Shown one piece after another: positions 44,205 through 55,012 of a DNA stretch of 64,000 nucleotides; position 1 is the stretch's first letter, and every line of letters starts with the position of its first letter. The notes below the pieces were generated by a model that was given only the letters and a program-made list of their open reading frames with translations, searched no databases and was not told the origin of the DNA. Origin of the DNA: Colocasia esculenta (lineage: Eukaryota > Streptophyta > Magnoliopsida > Alismatales > Araceae); contig CM024761.1 in the NCBI GenBank assembly GCA_014218235.1, positions 94,423,648-94,487,647 on the forward strand. The letters run 5' to 3'. A program made the position numbers and the translations under genes.

Positions 44205-45617
44205 TGTAGACACCCAATTATGACTAATGGGTTGAACCACATTTCTTGCTACCTTAGTGGGCCCCTAATTGGTCACTCACCTTGAGCCCATCATTTGCCT
44301 TGATTTGAGCCCATCAATCCATTAAAATGCCTTGAAATCCCGAAATCTATCACTTGAAAGAGTCCTTAGAAGAATATAACTCCTGTTTTATCATGTGGAT
44401 AGGAGGATAATACAAGATAATTCGGGTTCCTTGTCACGACGCATCGTGGCGCCGCGACTATAGTCGCGACTGGTTGGGCAGCCGCGACAGCCCATGCATT
44501 TTACATGCACGTGGGAAATGCAGTCGCGACCCCCCGCACCATCGCGTTTCTAATCGCGACCCTACGATCTGACGCGACAAGGACCGAGATCTCTGGCCTC
44601 CATAACCACACCCTATTTATCCTCCCATGCACTTTGACTTGGTCTAAGAGGGTTATCCCGACCCCTTGGGCGGATTTTTGGCCCTAAGGACTCTCCTAAG
44701 CTCCCCTAAGGACTCTACACCTGATTTTGATAGAGCTTTATCCCCCACTTTTAATTTCTAAACCTTTTTGAGGAGATAATGCCTAATATTCTCACTCCAA
44801 GCTCTATATAAGGAAGGCCCCTCCTCATGGACGGGGAGAGCCTCATGATCACCCCGAAGGGCTGCCAAAATTCCCTCTGAACTAGACTTAGCCACGCAGC
44901 CACTCATTCCCTTCACATTCCACTCCCCACAACTCACTCATTTCATCATTAATGGAGCAAGGAACGTGAAGAGGGCGACTCTAGCAATCTCCTGGATCTC
45001 TTTGCACATCATCGGAGCTGCATCCACGCCAGGAAGTCGCCCCAATGAAGCTCATTCTCTTTTCTCTTCCTCTTTTCTATTTCTGCATGCATTAGTTTGT
45101 CCTTTTAAATAGAGCACATCCACCATCCACCCACATTTTCCCACACTCACAGGGGTTTAAAACCACCCCCAGGTGCGTTCCCACCATGGTCTCCCATCTT
45201 ATTTCGTCTTTTTTAATGGATACTACACTTTATATGTTCTAATGGGGTCTTCTCCTTGCGTTTTCTTTTGATTGGCAGGCAAGCAAGCGAAGTCTACGAG
45301 AAGCTCTGGTGCTCTGGCCGGCTGGAGGACTAGAAGAAGGTCACAACAACAAATCTCCCGCATTTAGAGAATGCGACGGCCTAGGGTGACGCGACAATAC
45401 GCGTCGACTTTTACTGACGCGATACTAGAAACGCGGCGGCCATGGCGACCGCGACACCAGGTCAGTTCCCTGTTCTCTTCCTTTTCCTAGTTTAAGTTAG
45501 CCATTGTCTTTCCATATCATTAGGCAATTTATCTAGGTGGCGATCACACATCATTTTTATGCTACTAGTTTTAGTACATTTTTGTGTGTCGAGGGGAAGC
45601 CAATCCCTGTGATTACA
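44205..45617 (+). mobile_element. 3' LTR of the Tat gypsy element
   Basis: 1,413 bp, starting TGTAGACACCC and ending TGTGATTACA, followed by GCAAG (45,618-45,622). That 5-bp sequence also precedes the LTR tip at 3,521-3,525 and is the target duplication of the insertion into copia RT. Its first ~230 bp is the unit scattered through the left mosaic. It contains a TATA box (44,804), several CG-rich TCGCGAC words (44,455-44,580) and a CT-rich part downstream. No full-length 5' partner is present in the window, so age cannot be estimated from LTR divergence. Confidence 0.9.
44804..44813 (+). promoter_or_regulatory. TATA box of the Tat LTR
   Basis: CTATATAAGG about 600 bp into the LTR, followed by GC-richer sequence in which the RNA start would be expected 25-35 bp downstream. 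Confidence 0.65.
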
Positions 45618-47431
45618 GCAAGTAATATTCTAATGGCCTCAAGTCTAGCTATAGGTGCATAGGTTTCATCGAAATCTATGCCTTCCTCTTGAGAATAGCC
45701 TTGAGCTACCAATCTGGCTTTGTTTCTTAAGATTGCACCAGTTTCATCCAGTTTATTTATGAACATCCATTTGGTGCCAATGACTGGATGGTCTGATGGT
45801 CTAGGAACAAGTGACCATACTTTGTTTCTCTTGAATTAATTTAATTCATCTTGCATGGCTACTATCCAAGATTCATCAGAAAGAGCTTCATTGACTGTCC
45901 TAGGCTCTATTTGAGAAACAAAAGCTAGGTAATCACAAGGAATAATATTACCTCTTGTTCTTACCCCAAGTGGGTAAGCTTTCTTGTATCTCCACTCCTT
46001 TGGAAGATTTTCATGATTAAGTTCTTCTTGTTGAAGGTCTTCCAGAGGTGGAACATCCTTGTCCTCAATTGATGAGTCTTTTAGTTTCTTGGACAGTTCA
46101 TATGTTTCGTCATTATCACTATCTACTTCTTTTCTCAAGGAAGGGTTAGTTTCATCAAAAATAACATGTACAGATTGTTCAATCAATAAAGTACGTTTGT
46201 TAAATACTCTATAGCCTTTGGGTTTAGAGCTGTAGCCCATAAAGATGCCTTCATCTGATTTGGCATCCAACTTACCAATGTCCCTTTTTCCATTGTTGTG
46301 AATGAAGCAAGGACATCCAAAAGTCCTGAAGTGGCTGATCTTTGGCTTCTTCCCTTTGAATAGTTCATATGCAGTCTTCTTCAGGATTGGCCTGACCATT
46401 ACTCGGTTGATAATGTAGTTTGCCGTGTTGACTGCTTCAGCCCAGAAGTATCTTGGAAGATCATATTCTGAGAGCATAGTTCTTGCCATATCTAATAGGG
46501 TTCTATTCTTTCTTTCAGCGATACCATTTTGCTGTGGTGTTCTTGGTGCTGAGAAATTATGCTCAATTCCCTGATCAACACAGAATCTAGCAAACTTTTC
46601 ATTCTGAAATTCACCACCATGATCTGATCGGATAGACACAATGCTGACCTTCTGATCTTTCTGAACTTTCTTACTGAAGCTGACGAAGTTTTCAAAGGTG
46701 TCATCTTTATGCTCTAGGAATGATACCCATGTGAATCTTGAGTAGTCTTCAACTATGACAAATCCAAAGTTCTTTCCTCCAAGATTGGTAGTCCTCATTG
46801 GCCCAAATAGATCCATATGAAGGAGCTCTAAGGGTTTTGAGGTGGTCACCACCGTCTTTGACTTGAAGGAGCCTTTGGTGTGCTTTCCCTTAGCACAAGG
46901 TTTACATACACCATCCAATTTTGTACTAACCTTAGGTAGACCATCCACAAGATTCTTCAGCAGTTTTCTCATGCCATCTATGCTGCAATGTCCTAGCCGT
47001 CTGTGCCATAATTCAGTAGATTTATCTTTATTTACTGCCAGACAAACATTCTGAACCTTGAGTTCTTCAAGATAGAGCACATACAAATTCTTTTCTCTAT
47101 TAGCCTCAAGGATGACTGCTCCATCCTTCAGTATGCTGCACTTCGACTCTTGAAACATGATCTGAAGGCCTCTGTCGCACAGCTGGCTGATGCTCATGAG
47201 ATTGTGCTTCAATCCCTTGACTAATAACACATCTTCTATGACTGTTTTTCCTTTGTTATTCACAGAGCCACTGCCTATCACGGTTCCTTTCCCATTATCT
47301 CCATAAGTGACTGTTCCTTCTTCAGCTTGGAGATGAGAGAATAACTTCTGGTTTCCTGACATGTGCCTTGAGCACTCGCTATCCAAATACCATTTGCATG
47401 CTCGAGAGATGTCCTGAAATAAAAACATCAA
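45618..47431 (-). pseudogene. SIRE-like Ty1/copia pol: protease, integrase, RT start; cut by the Tat insertion
   Basis: Minus strand. Protease region (WYLDSECSRHMSG; the usual active-site triplet DSG reads DSE), gag-pre-integrase finger (LWHRRLGH...CKPCAKGK), integrase core with D (HMDLFGP), D (RSDHGGEF) and E (NGIAERKNRT) all present, then the linker and the beginning of RT (GYSQEEGIDFDETYAPIARL, EAIRILLA). A TAA/frame break lies near 45,830 between the integrase and RT parts. The RT ends at 45,618-45,622 (GCAAG on plus), where the Tat LTR begins; the codons continue in frame in the fragments at 3,525, 6,963 and 32,539. Confidence 0.9.
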
Positions 47432-48557
47432 GTTTTAGGTACCCAAATTCTTTTGGGTCTTGATGGGTTAGTATCATTTATTTTACCTTTTATTATCCAT
47501 TTCTTATGTCTTGTTGGGCATGTCGTTATGATATGTCCTAACTTGTTGCAGTGACTACATCAGGATAATTTGGTTACTTTTTCTATATATCTGAAATCAG
47601 CTTTGTATGCTGTATCTTGTTCAGGTACAAATTTTGGTGTTGGATATGTTTTAGGATAAATTATGGTTTCTTCATTATCTGGGGGTGCATATCCTAATCC
47701 ATTTTTCTTCCTACCTGATCGTCTTGCACCTTTTAATATGAGGGAGTTTTTACCATTAGTGAATTTTTCTAATGTGCTAGATAACTGTATATTTCTTCTG
47801 TTAGTGTTTTGATTTCAGTTTTCAGTTCATCTGAACTTACTTGTTTCTCTAATTTAGTTATTTATTCAGTCTTAGCTTTTAGGTCTTCACATAACAGTTC
47901 ATTTCTTCTTTTAAGTTCAGTTATTTGACTTTCTAATTGTTCATTTTCTGATTTTAGATCTGAGTTTGTATTTTCTATACAGACTATGTTTTTCTTGCTT
48001 ACTTATAATAATTTGGTTACTTCTTTATATTTTTCATATAGTTCGTTGAAAGCCTCTTCTAAACTGTTGGAATCTTAATCATTGCATGAATCAAAGGAGG
48101 AGTCAGAGGTTACCTTATCTTCAGTATTTGCCATAAAGGCCAAGTTAGCTTTTTCTTCATCACTGCAGGAACTTGACTCACTGTCTGAGTCGCTACTGTT
48201 TTCCCATACTGCTGCCATCGCCTTCTTCTTGTACTTTCTGAACTTCTTGGAACTGTCCTTCTTCCTGAACTCTGGCTTCTTTAATTTTGGACACTCAGTT
48301 TTAATGTGTCCTGGCTTCTTACATTCATAGCAGATGGGTTCTCCTTTCTTCATTTCTTTTCCATCTGGCTTCTTGAATTCCTTGTTCCTTTTGGCGTGCC
48401 TTCTACCAGATTGGAATTTCTTCTTCTTAGCCAAAATTTGCTGTAATTTTCTAGATAGCATAGCTTCCTCATTCTCGCTGTCTGCATCACTTTCACTTTC
48501 AGTTGAACTTGCTTCTGGTGAATCTTCTTCAGCTTTTAAGTTACCTTGGGCTGCCAT
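47432..48557 (-). pseudogene. SIRE-like Ty1/copia gag, C-terminal part
   Basis: Minus strand. The first 160 codons (48,075-48,557) have an acidic Ser-rich part, a Lys/Arg-rich part and a CCHC zinc knuckle (CYECKKPGHIKTEC). After a stop at 48,075 the frame continues with stops through a Leu/Glu/Lys coiled coil to a second knuckle-like motif (CSHCNKLGHIITTC, about 47,560) and the conserved RIWVPK before protease. The usual N-terminal capsid domain is missing: only ~50 bp separates the frame start from the primer-binding site, so a deletion removed it. Confidence 0.8.
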
Positions 48558-48607
48558 GGATCTTTACTCTTCAGATCGTTGGATCCTTTTTCTTTGTCGA
48601 AGAGACT

Positions 48608-48620
48608 CGCTCTGATACCA
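48608..48620 (-). promoter_or_regulatory. Primer-binding site (tRNA-iMet) of the copia element
   Basis: TGGTATCAGAGCG on the minus strand, two bases from the LTR end at 48,623. It matches the complement of the 3' end of plant initiator tRNA-Met and fixes the element's minus orientation. Confidence 0.9.
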
Positions 48621-48926
48621 CTTGTTTCCCAGTTGACGAGCCCAGAGGGGTGGTGAATGGGTCTTTAAAAATTAATCTAGAAGATACCTGTAACTAAAAA
48701 CATTCACACAAACGTTCTTCGAAGTAGGTTAGTGACTATTAGTTTAAATATCAAACACACAAAGAAGACAATCACACAACACAAGGATTATCCTGGTTCA
48801 GACATCCTTTCCTTAGGAGTCCTACGTCCAATCCCTGAGCAACAACTCAGGATTTCACTAACTAGGGTACAGTCCCCCTAAGGACGCTACAACACCCAGC
48901 TCAGTTGGTCTTCCTTCACACCCAAA

Positions 48927-49170
48927 GGGAACAACACCCTGGATACCACACCAGGTCTTCCTTCACAACCGAAGGGAACAACACCCTGGATACCACACCA
49001 GGTCTTCCTTCACAACCGAAGGGAACAACACCCTGGATACCACCAGGTCTTCCTTCACAACCGAAGGGAATAACACCCTGGATACCACACCAGGTCTTCC
49101 TTCACAACCGAAGGGAACAACACCCTGGATACCACCAGGTCTTCCTTCACAACCGAAGGGAATAACACAA
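48927..49170 (+). repeat. 45/47-bp tandem array in the copia LTR
   Basis: Unit starts (GGGAA) at 48,927, 48,974, 49,021, 49,066, 49,113 and 49,158. Units contain ACACCCTGGATACCAC and GTCTTCCTTCACAACC. Period 47 bp, or 45 bp where two bases of CACACC are lost; long and short units are intermixed. Open frames over it are by-products of the repeat. Confidence 0.9.
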
Positions 49171-49969
49171 AGATAATGAATGAAATTCAAGCCCCTAGAT
49201 CAAGCTTTTGACAAGCAAGGATCTGAAGCAACTAGAACTAAGAGCAATGATCTAAACAAGGCACACTCTAAGAACTACACGGGCTCTCTTAAGATTTTCA
49301 CAAACTAGTGGAGAGCAAAGAGCAAAAACTAAGTAGAATGAAGTTCTTGGCTCTGGACTTCTTCAGAAGAATTTTAATGCTTGAATACGCGATGTCTTCT
49401 TTTCTTCTGTTCTTTTGATTTGAATTTATATCTTCAATTTGAAATCTAGACGTTGAAGTGTCCGTTGTCTCTCTTTTGAGTAGTCGTTAGACTGAATGAC
49501 ATCTGGAGTCTTGGAAGCTTCCAGTCAACAGTCTTTTGATCACTTGAGCACGCAAAGAGATGAGATCTTCAGAAATATCCGTTGGCTTCTATTTTGTTTA
49601 ACGTTGTACCATGAAGCTAGTTCAGAGGTCTGCACAAATGTCAATCTCAAATAGCAGACAGCTAAGCTGTCTCTGATGTCAGTCAACGTCAGTAGCAATA
49701 GGCATGAAAATAGTAATGCCAAATAGCTTAAGTCTAAAAGACGTAATCAGAGTAAGCACGATAAAGGATGATATTGTCTGCATGCATGCAGAGATACGTT
49801 CAGATCTCATAAATGCAGAAGTGATAGAGAGATATCTATGTGGACTTTGACTAGTCAACGCTGTTAAGATGAATAAGATATAAAGATATGAAATCGATGA
49901 TTATACGACTTATGAAATCATTATGAATAAGTCAGGTTGACCAAGTCGTTATGAGACATAACAAATCAT

Positions 49970-50450
49970 TACGAGTTCTAAAGAAATCGTTATGAATACT
50001 TATAGAATCGTTACGATGAGCAAGTCGTTGTGGGTTCTAAAGAAATCGTTATGAATACTTATAGAATCGTTATGGCGAGCAAGTCGTTGTGAGTTCTAAA
50101 GAAATCGTTATGAATACTTATAGAATCGTTACAGCGAGCAAATCGTTGTGAGGAGCAAGTCGTTACGGGCTCTAAAGAAATCGTTACAGTAACTTATAGA
50201 GTCGTTGTTACGAGCAAGTCGTTACGGGCTCTAAAGAAATCGTTACGGTCACTTATAGAGTCGTTGTGACGAGCAAGTCGTTACGGGCTCTAAAGAAATC
50301 GTTACAGTCACTTATAGAGTCGTTGTGACGAGTAAGTCATTACGGGCTCTAAAGAAATCGTTACGGTCACTTATAGAGTTGTTGTGACGAGCAAGTCGTT
50401 ACGGGCTCTAAAGAAATCGTTACGGTCACTTATAAAGTCGTTGTGGCATC
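49970..50450 (+). repeat. 59-bp tandem array in the copia LTR
   Basis: About eight units with AAATCGTTACGGTCACTTAT, AGAGTCGTTGTGACGAGC and AAGTCGTTACGGGCTC. The 59-bp spacing was counted between CGTTACGGGC at 50,161, 50,220 and 50,279. Each unit holds three TCGTT words. Divergence is greater at the left end (TATGAATACTTATAG). Looser copies go on to about 50,580. Confidence 0.9.
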
Positions 50451-50787
50451 GACTTGATTGAAACAACATGACTTTTCAGTCTTGTAAGGAAATCGTTGCG
50501 ATCACTTATAGAATCGTTATGGCATCGACTTGTTTGAAACAACATGACTGTCTTATGAGGAAATCGTTGTGAACTTCAACAGAAATCGATATGGACTTAG
50601 AGAAATATCATATTGAAAAGATTAAAGCTTCAGAGAAGTAATGCATACATTTATTGGCTTATTTGACCTTGGTATTTTTTCTGTACTTAAGACTTATGAA
50701 ATATTCATTAGATATAATTGATAAACTTTGTTTGGTTTTGTTAATCATCAAAATATATATATATATATGTAATTAATTAAAAGTACA

Positions 50788-50937
50788 TGGGGACAGACTG
50801 GTCATCACGATGATGTGAGGAGCGTACTTGGAAAGCTCAGTAAACCTAGCCTTGTACTCCAGGACAATCGTGGAACCCTGGGTGAGAGCAAGAAACTCTT
50901 GTCCCATCTTGTCTTGAATGTGCTCGGGGATGAACTT
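50788..50937 (-). pseudogene. G1 gypsy gag, downstream piece
   Basis: Minus-strand gag codons FIPEHIQDKMGQEFLALTQG, EYKARFTELSKYAP, typical of the retrotransposon gag domain. They join in frame to the piece at 54,184 if the solo LTR and one AACTT are removed. Cut on the left by the copia LTR. Confidence 0.8.
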
Positions 50938-53900
50938 TGTAACGACCCTCTTTATATCGATACGGTCCCACCAACCCACATCGATATAGAAAGCATCGCC
51001 ACAGTGGGACATTTACCCAACACTAGTACAATAGGCTGAAACATACACAAATATAATATATCTCATGACAACGGAATTTAAAGACTGAAAAGAAATCTTA
51101 TTCTATCATCCACATTCTATTCACAGTCCGTATAGAAGAAAGAGAGCTAACTGTTCATAACTGAAATAAAATAAATACATTGTCCACATGAGACTACGCA
51201 GTCTTTATTACATACTATGAAGTAATAGAAAAGTACAATGCTAACTCCACAACAATCTCTCCTACTCTCGCTCCGAGTCGCTCCTAACGATCTCCTCGGA
51301 AGAAGTAGAAACGTCTGCACCTGTACGCCGAAGCAAGAATGAGTTCAAAAGAACTCAACAAGTAACATCAAGCACACTATTTTTTTTTTGATAACGAGGA
51401 AATCCCGCCCCGTGTGGCTTTGCGGACTCAAGGATTGGTGTTCGTGAACTCCAAGGTCAGGACTTGACAGCTTCTACTTTCCGTATACCTGTATTGTCCT
51501 TACCCCACTTGACCAGAAAAACCCCGGATTTACACACCTCGAGGATTGCATGTAAATCAGGTAAATCCCCCCCCAGGAATCGAACTCGGGACCTCTTGCT
51601 TTAAGCAAGAGTTCTAACCGATCGACCCAACGGGGTCCTCTACCAAGCACACTAAACATACATGCATTAAGTAATCTCCATATCCTTATGCTATATCATT
51701 TACACATAATGCATGGAAGTGACAATTTTTCAAATAGAAGCCTATTCATGATTTCTACACATTTTACGCATGGGATTTAGTTTATACTCAATAAACTAAT
51801 CCTATCACATGCTTTCTACACTTTTCACTATGCTAAACTAATTTCATTCAATCATTCATAAGCCACATGTTGATCATTTTACACAATATTTACACATTTC
51901 ATAACAACTAATTTAACATGAATTCTAAGATAAGTTTTCACATGGTTAACACATTTATTTTAGTGAAAAGCTCGCTGTTTTACTACTATCATGTCGCATT
52001 CACAAGAAGTTTATCCTTTTTGCATGTTATCATAAGAATTTCATGAACACATATTCACCTGCACAATTTCACAATTTACACATTTCTTTTCACTTAAACA
52101 CATTTTCACAATTTCTTAATGCCATGACACATAGCCCAAACCACTTTAGAAGGACACATACTGATCACATCACATATCAATCACCTAGGCATTCCAGTGA
52201 TTAATCTTAGTTACTGCGCAGAACTGGGAGAAGCACTCTCCACCCTAACCAGCGATACTTGTTCGCCTCCAGGATTTAATCCCAATGCCCATGGGACATC
52301 ACACACTTGAACTTTCCCGTGGGGACTTTACCACAGTACAGTTCCACAGCCCTCTAAGGTAGCAGTGTCACCCATTGGCATATTAATACATTTCTCAATT
52401 TCAACACATTTTTAAATATAAAATATTTACGCATTCATCTCATGTTCACACATTTACATTCTTCAGTATTACCTAGCATGGTACTACTGTTTTCAGTATT
52501 AATCAAATTTTTACAACAATTCTAATCATGCTGAAATTTTTGCAGAATTAAACATTAATCATATTAGCATATATTAATATTTAATATCTAACATAAAACA
52601 AGTTTATATAGCTACAGTCATCTGTTCAGTACAGAAATTTAACCAGAAATTTATCACAGTTTAACCATTATGCATACCAAAATTTACATTTTTCTGAGTT
52701 ACACATATTTTCTGAAAATTCTAACAGTGATGTTATCAACTGTAAAAATAGCCAAACTGACACAAATTTTCCTTATTCGGATTCTCAATTTATTTCATAC
52801 ATGAATAATGATAGTACAAATTTTATCACAAATTTTAGGAATTTAACTAGTTTCGCATGAATTCTTAACTTTTCTACATTGAGTAGACATATTAACTATT
52901 TTTCGATTCAGAAAATTAAATAAACTATACAGATATTATAAATTGCTCAAATTTTTATATCATGCATCAGATCTTATGAACAATGTACAAAAAAATTCAT
53001 GGCAATTAAATTCTACACATATTTCATAAACGACATTTTCTAAGATTAAAATTTTGTTAGTAGCACATTCCATGAATTTTAATAATTAGTGAAAGTTTCA
53101 AAAATGCACAATAACTCACAGTACAACCAAACATATATATTTACATATTATATGAAATTTTACTGTATATCCTCATGCGGAAAAACTCGAAAATTAATTT
53201 ATATAGGGACAGACTTGCACACTGTTGCAGTCTGAAGAACTAGACGGCATGGGGTAGCCATCTACAAATTAACGGCATTATATGATGCCGCCAACACATG
53301 ATATTGGCGGCAAGGGATCTTGCCGTTAATATCCTGTCTGCACAAAACAGACTGAAAGCCAACAAATCACTTGAAAGGGGGGTTCCAGGACACGAGAAAA
53401 ATCTGAGAAATTCCTGGGACATACTAGACAAATGTAGGGTTGATGTGAATGGGGTACTTGCCTCCTATAAAATCCACAAACGACGATTCAAGCCGGAGAA
53501 TCCCTCCTCAGCCTGTGCCAAAGAGTCTCCAAATCCCTCCTTCTTCGGATCTTCTGTTGATCTTTACAGCACACCAGCGTGGGGAGTCGTTCCCGGATGT
53601 TCAAGGTTGACACCAGCCGATGCAGATCACCAGACGAAGTCTCCCGAAGCCGGATCTCTCAGGTTCAAGTTAGGGTTTTTGCATAGAAAAGATAGGTTTT
53701 TGACCCAAGAGCCAAAAGGGGTGGATCTGGCCGAAATCTGGGTATTTTAAAGGGTTGGGGGTCGGATAGGTTAAAGGGGCAAGTCTCAGAGCCGCTGGGA
53801 AGGGTTTCCAAAATAAGGTGCTAGATTTCCGGAGGCGTTTCTGGATCTGGAAACGCAACAGGTTTGGGATATTGGCGTCCATATCTATGGTCGCCTATCC

Positions 53901-54183
53901 AAAATGGGCGTCCATCGATATTGCCGCCTACCCCTGGTCAGCGTCAGCCGATGTTGACGCTGACTGGTCGACAAAATTCACTTTAATTATACAGAATTTA
54001 TAATACTACACACAAATATATATATATATATATGTATACAATATGTACATTACAATAATTACTAATTCATACAATTTGTATAAATAAATACTTATACACA
54101 ATAATCTATACATCATAGTATACACTTATACGCATATACACATACTTAAGTAAGTAAGATGAAAAAAAATCAAGGGCCTTACA
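50938..54183 (-). mobile_element. Solo LTR (G1 gypsy family) inserted in G1 gag
   Basis: 3,246 bp from TGTAACGACCC to GGGCCTTACA, flanked by perfect AACTT duplications (50,933-50,937 and 54,184-54,188). No internal coding region, PBS or polypurine tract, so one LTR remains after recombination between two. Its left end matches 55,013 and, inverted, 1,481. It contains the SINE, AT-rich low-complexity DNA and, near 53,220-53,330, GGCGGCAAGGGATCTTGCCG-type inverted words. The target duplication and coding-frame continuity make both ends certain. Confidence 0.95.
51369..51654 (-). mobile_element. tRNA-derived SINE with 11-bp target duplication
   Basis: SINE body 51,380-51,643 on the minus strand, flanked by CAAGCACACTA at 51,369-51,379 and 51,644-51,654. 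The head is tRNA-like: A-box region GGGTCGATCGGTTAG (51,614-51,628), a perfect anticodon-like stem TCTTG/CAAGA around CTTAAAG, and B box GAGTTCGATTCC (51,576-51,587). The tail ends in ten A residues (T run at 51,380-51,389). RNA polymerase III would transcribe it from the internal boxes. The family is not assigned. It is not a functional tRNA gene: there is no acceptor-stem partner. Confidence 0.9.
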
Positions 54184-54840
54184 AACTTGGCCTTAAAGAG
54201 TCTGATGAACTCAGCCCAAGTCACCTCCAACGCCACATCCTCGTACCTGGTATGTAGCATAGAGGCCCACCAAACATCGTCTCTCTCCTGCAAGATAAAA
54301 CCCATAAGCACCAACTAACCAAAACACCCACATGCAGTCACATATACTCTAAGCACCTGTAGCATGTAGGTCGCCAGGCTCACTTTATCCTCTTCTGCAC
54401 ATCTGATAGCACGGAAGATCTTCTCTACCTCCCTCAACCAACTCTCTGCTAAGAGAGGCTGACTCTCCCCCTTAAAAGAAAGCAGAGCCATCCTTTGAAA
54501 TCACTTCATGATGGACAAACCGCCATGTCTAAACTCTTGGGAAACTAGACCCTGAGCCTGAGACAAAATACAACACGTGAGCAATCAAACAACAACAAAA
54601 CAAACTACTCCTACTTGGCAATGCCAACCTGCGCCTGCAACTGGGCCTATAATGCTGCCTGCATCTGCATCGCCTGGACTAGGCCTTGCATGTACACACC
54701 ATAGTCCATGGGTGGCCGTGGTGGAAGCACCGTTGGACTCTGGTGTGCTGGGGCTTGCTGCTCCCCCCTCTCCTCACGTCTCTGCTCGTCCTCACGAGCC
54801 TGAGCATTGCACCTACCACAGCTCGCCATTACCTGTAAGG
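54184..54840 (-). pseudogene. G1 gypsy gag, upstream piece
   Basis: Minus strand from MASCGRCNAQAREDEQ (54,829) down to the solo-LTR insertion at 54,188. Pieces with DDVWWASMLHTRYED and TWAEFIRLFKAKF match the retrotransposon gag domain. Several stops and frame changes lie between 54,314 and 54,647. Gag would form the particle in the cytoplasm; the downstream piece is at 50,788-50,937. Confidence 0.8.
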
Positions 54841-54993
54841 TAAATATCTCAATTATCTATGTTCTTTTAGTCCTAACCATTTTCATAACTATATTTAATT
54901 CATTATTAGGTATTTTCCACTTATATGGACAGATTCTATAGAGACCTTGAATAGTGTGTAGATGATCTCTTATTTATGTACAATCTCAACTTG

Positions 54994-55007
54994 TTGCTTT
55001 GATACCA
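54994..55007 (-). promoter_or_regulatory. Primer-binding site of the G1 element
   Basis: TGGTATCAAAGCAA on the minus strand, five bases (AAGAT) inside the LTR end at 55,013. It resembles the complement of tRNA-Met with one changed base in the core (AAAGC for AGAGC). Confidence 0.8.
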
Positions 55008-55012
55008 ATCTT

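Larger units (their letters stand above)
48623..50787 (-). mobile_element. 5' LTR of the SIRE-like copia element
   Basis: About 2.17 kb. The PBS-side end is sure (TGTTTCCCAG on plus at 48,623). The outer end is placed at 50,787, where minus TGTACTTTTAATT begins and G1 gag sequence stops. An alternative outer end is 50,750 (TGATGATTAAC). It carries two internal tandem arrays (48,927-49,165 and 49,970-50,450). Its own 3' LTR is not in the window, so no target duplication can be tested. Confidence 0.8.

Noticed and set aside
48905..49165. 86-codon open frame on plus (and one on minus) with protein-like repeats
   Set aside because: It is the translation of the 45/47-bp tandem array in the copia LTR; unit length changes shift the frame and there is no gene context.
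49970..50450. CRISPR-like array
   Set aside because: Units are contiguous 59-bp tandem copies without unique spacers, inside a plant LTR.
51570..51640. A tRNA gene on the minus strand
   Set aside because: The tRNA-like part lacks a matching acceptor stem and is followed by a SINE body, A tail and target duplication.
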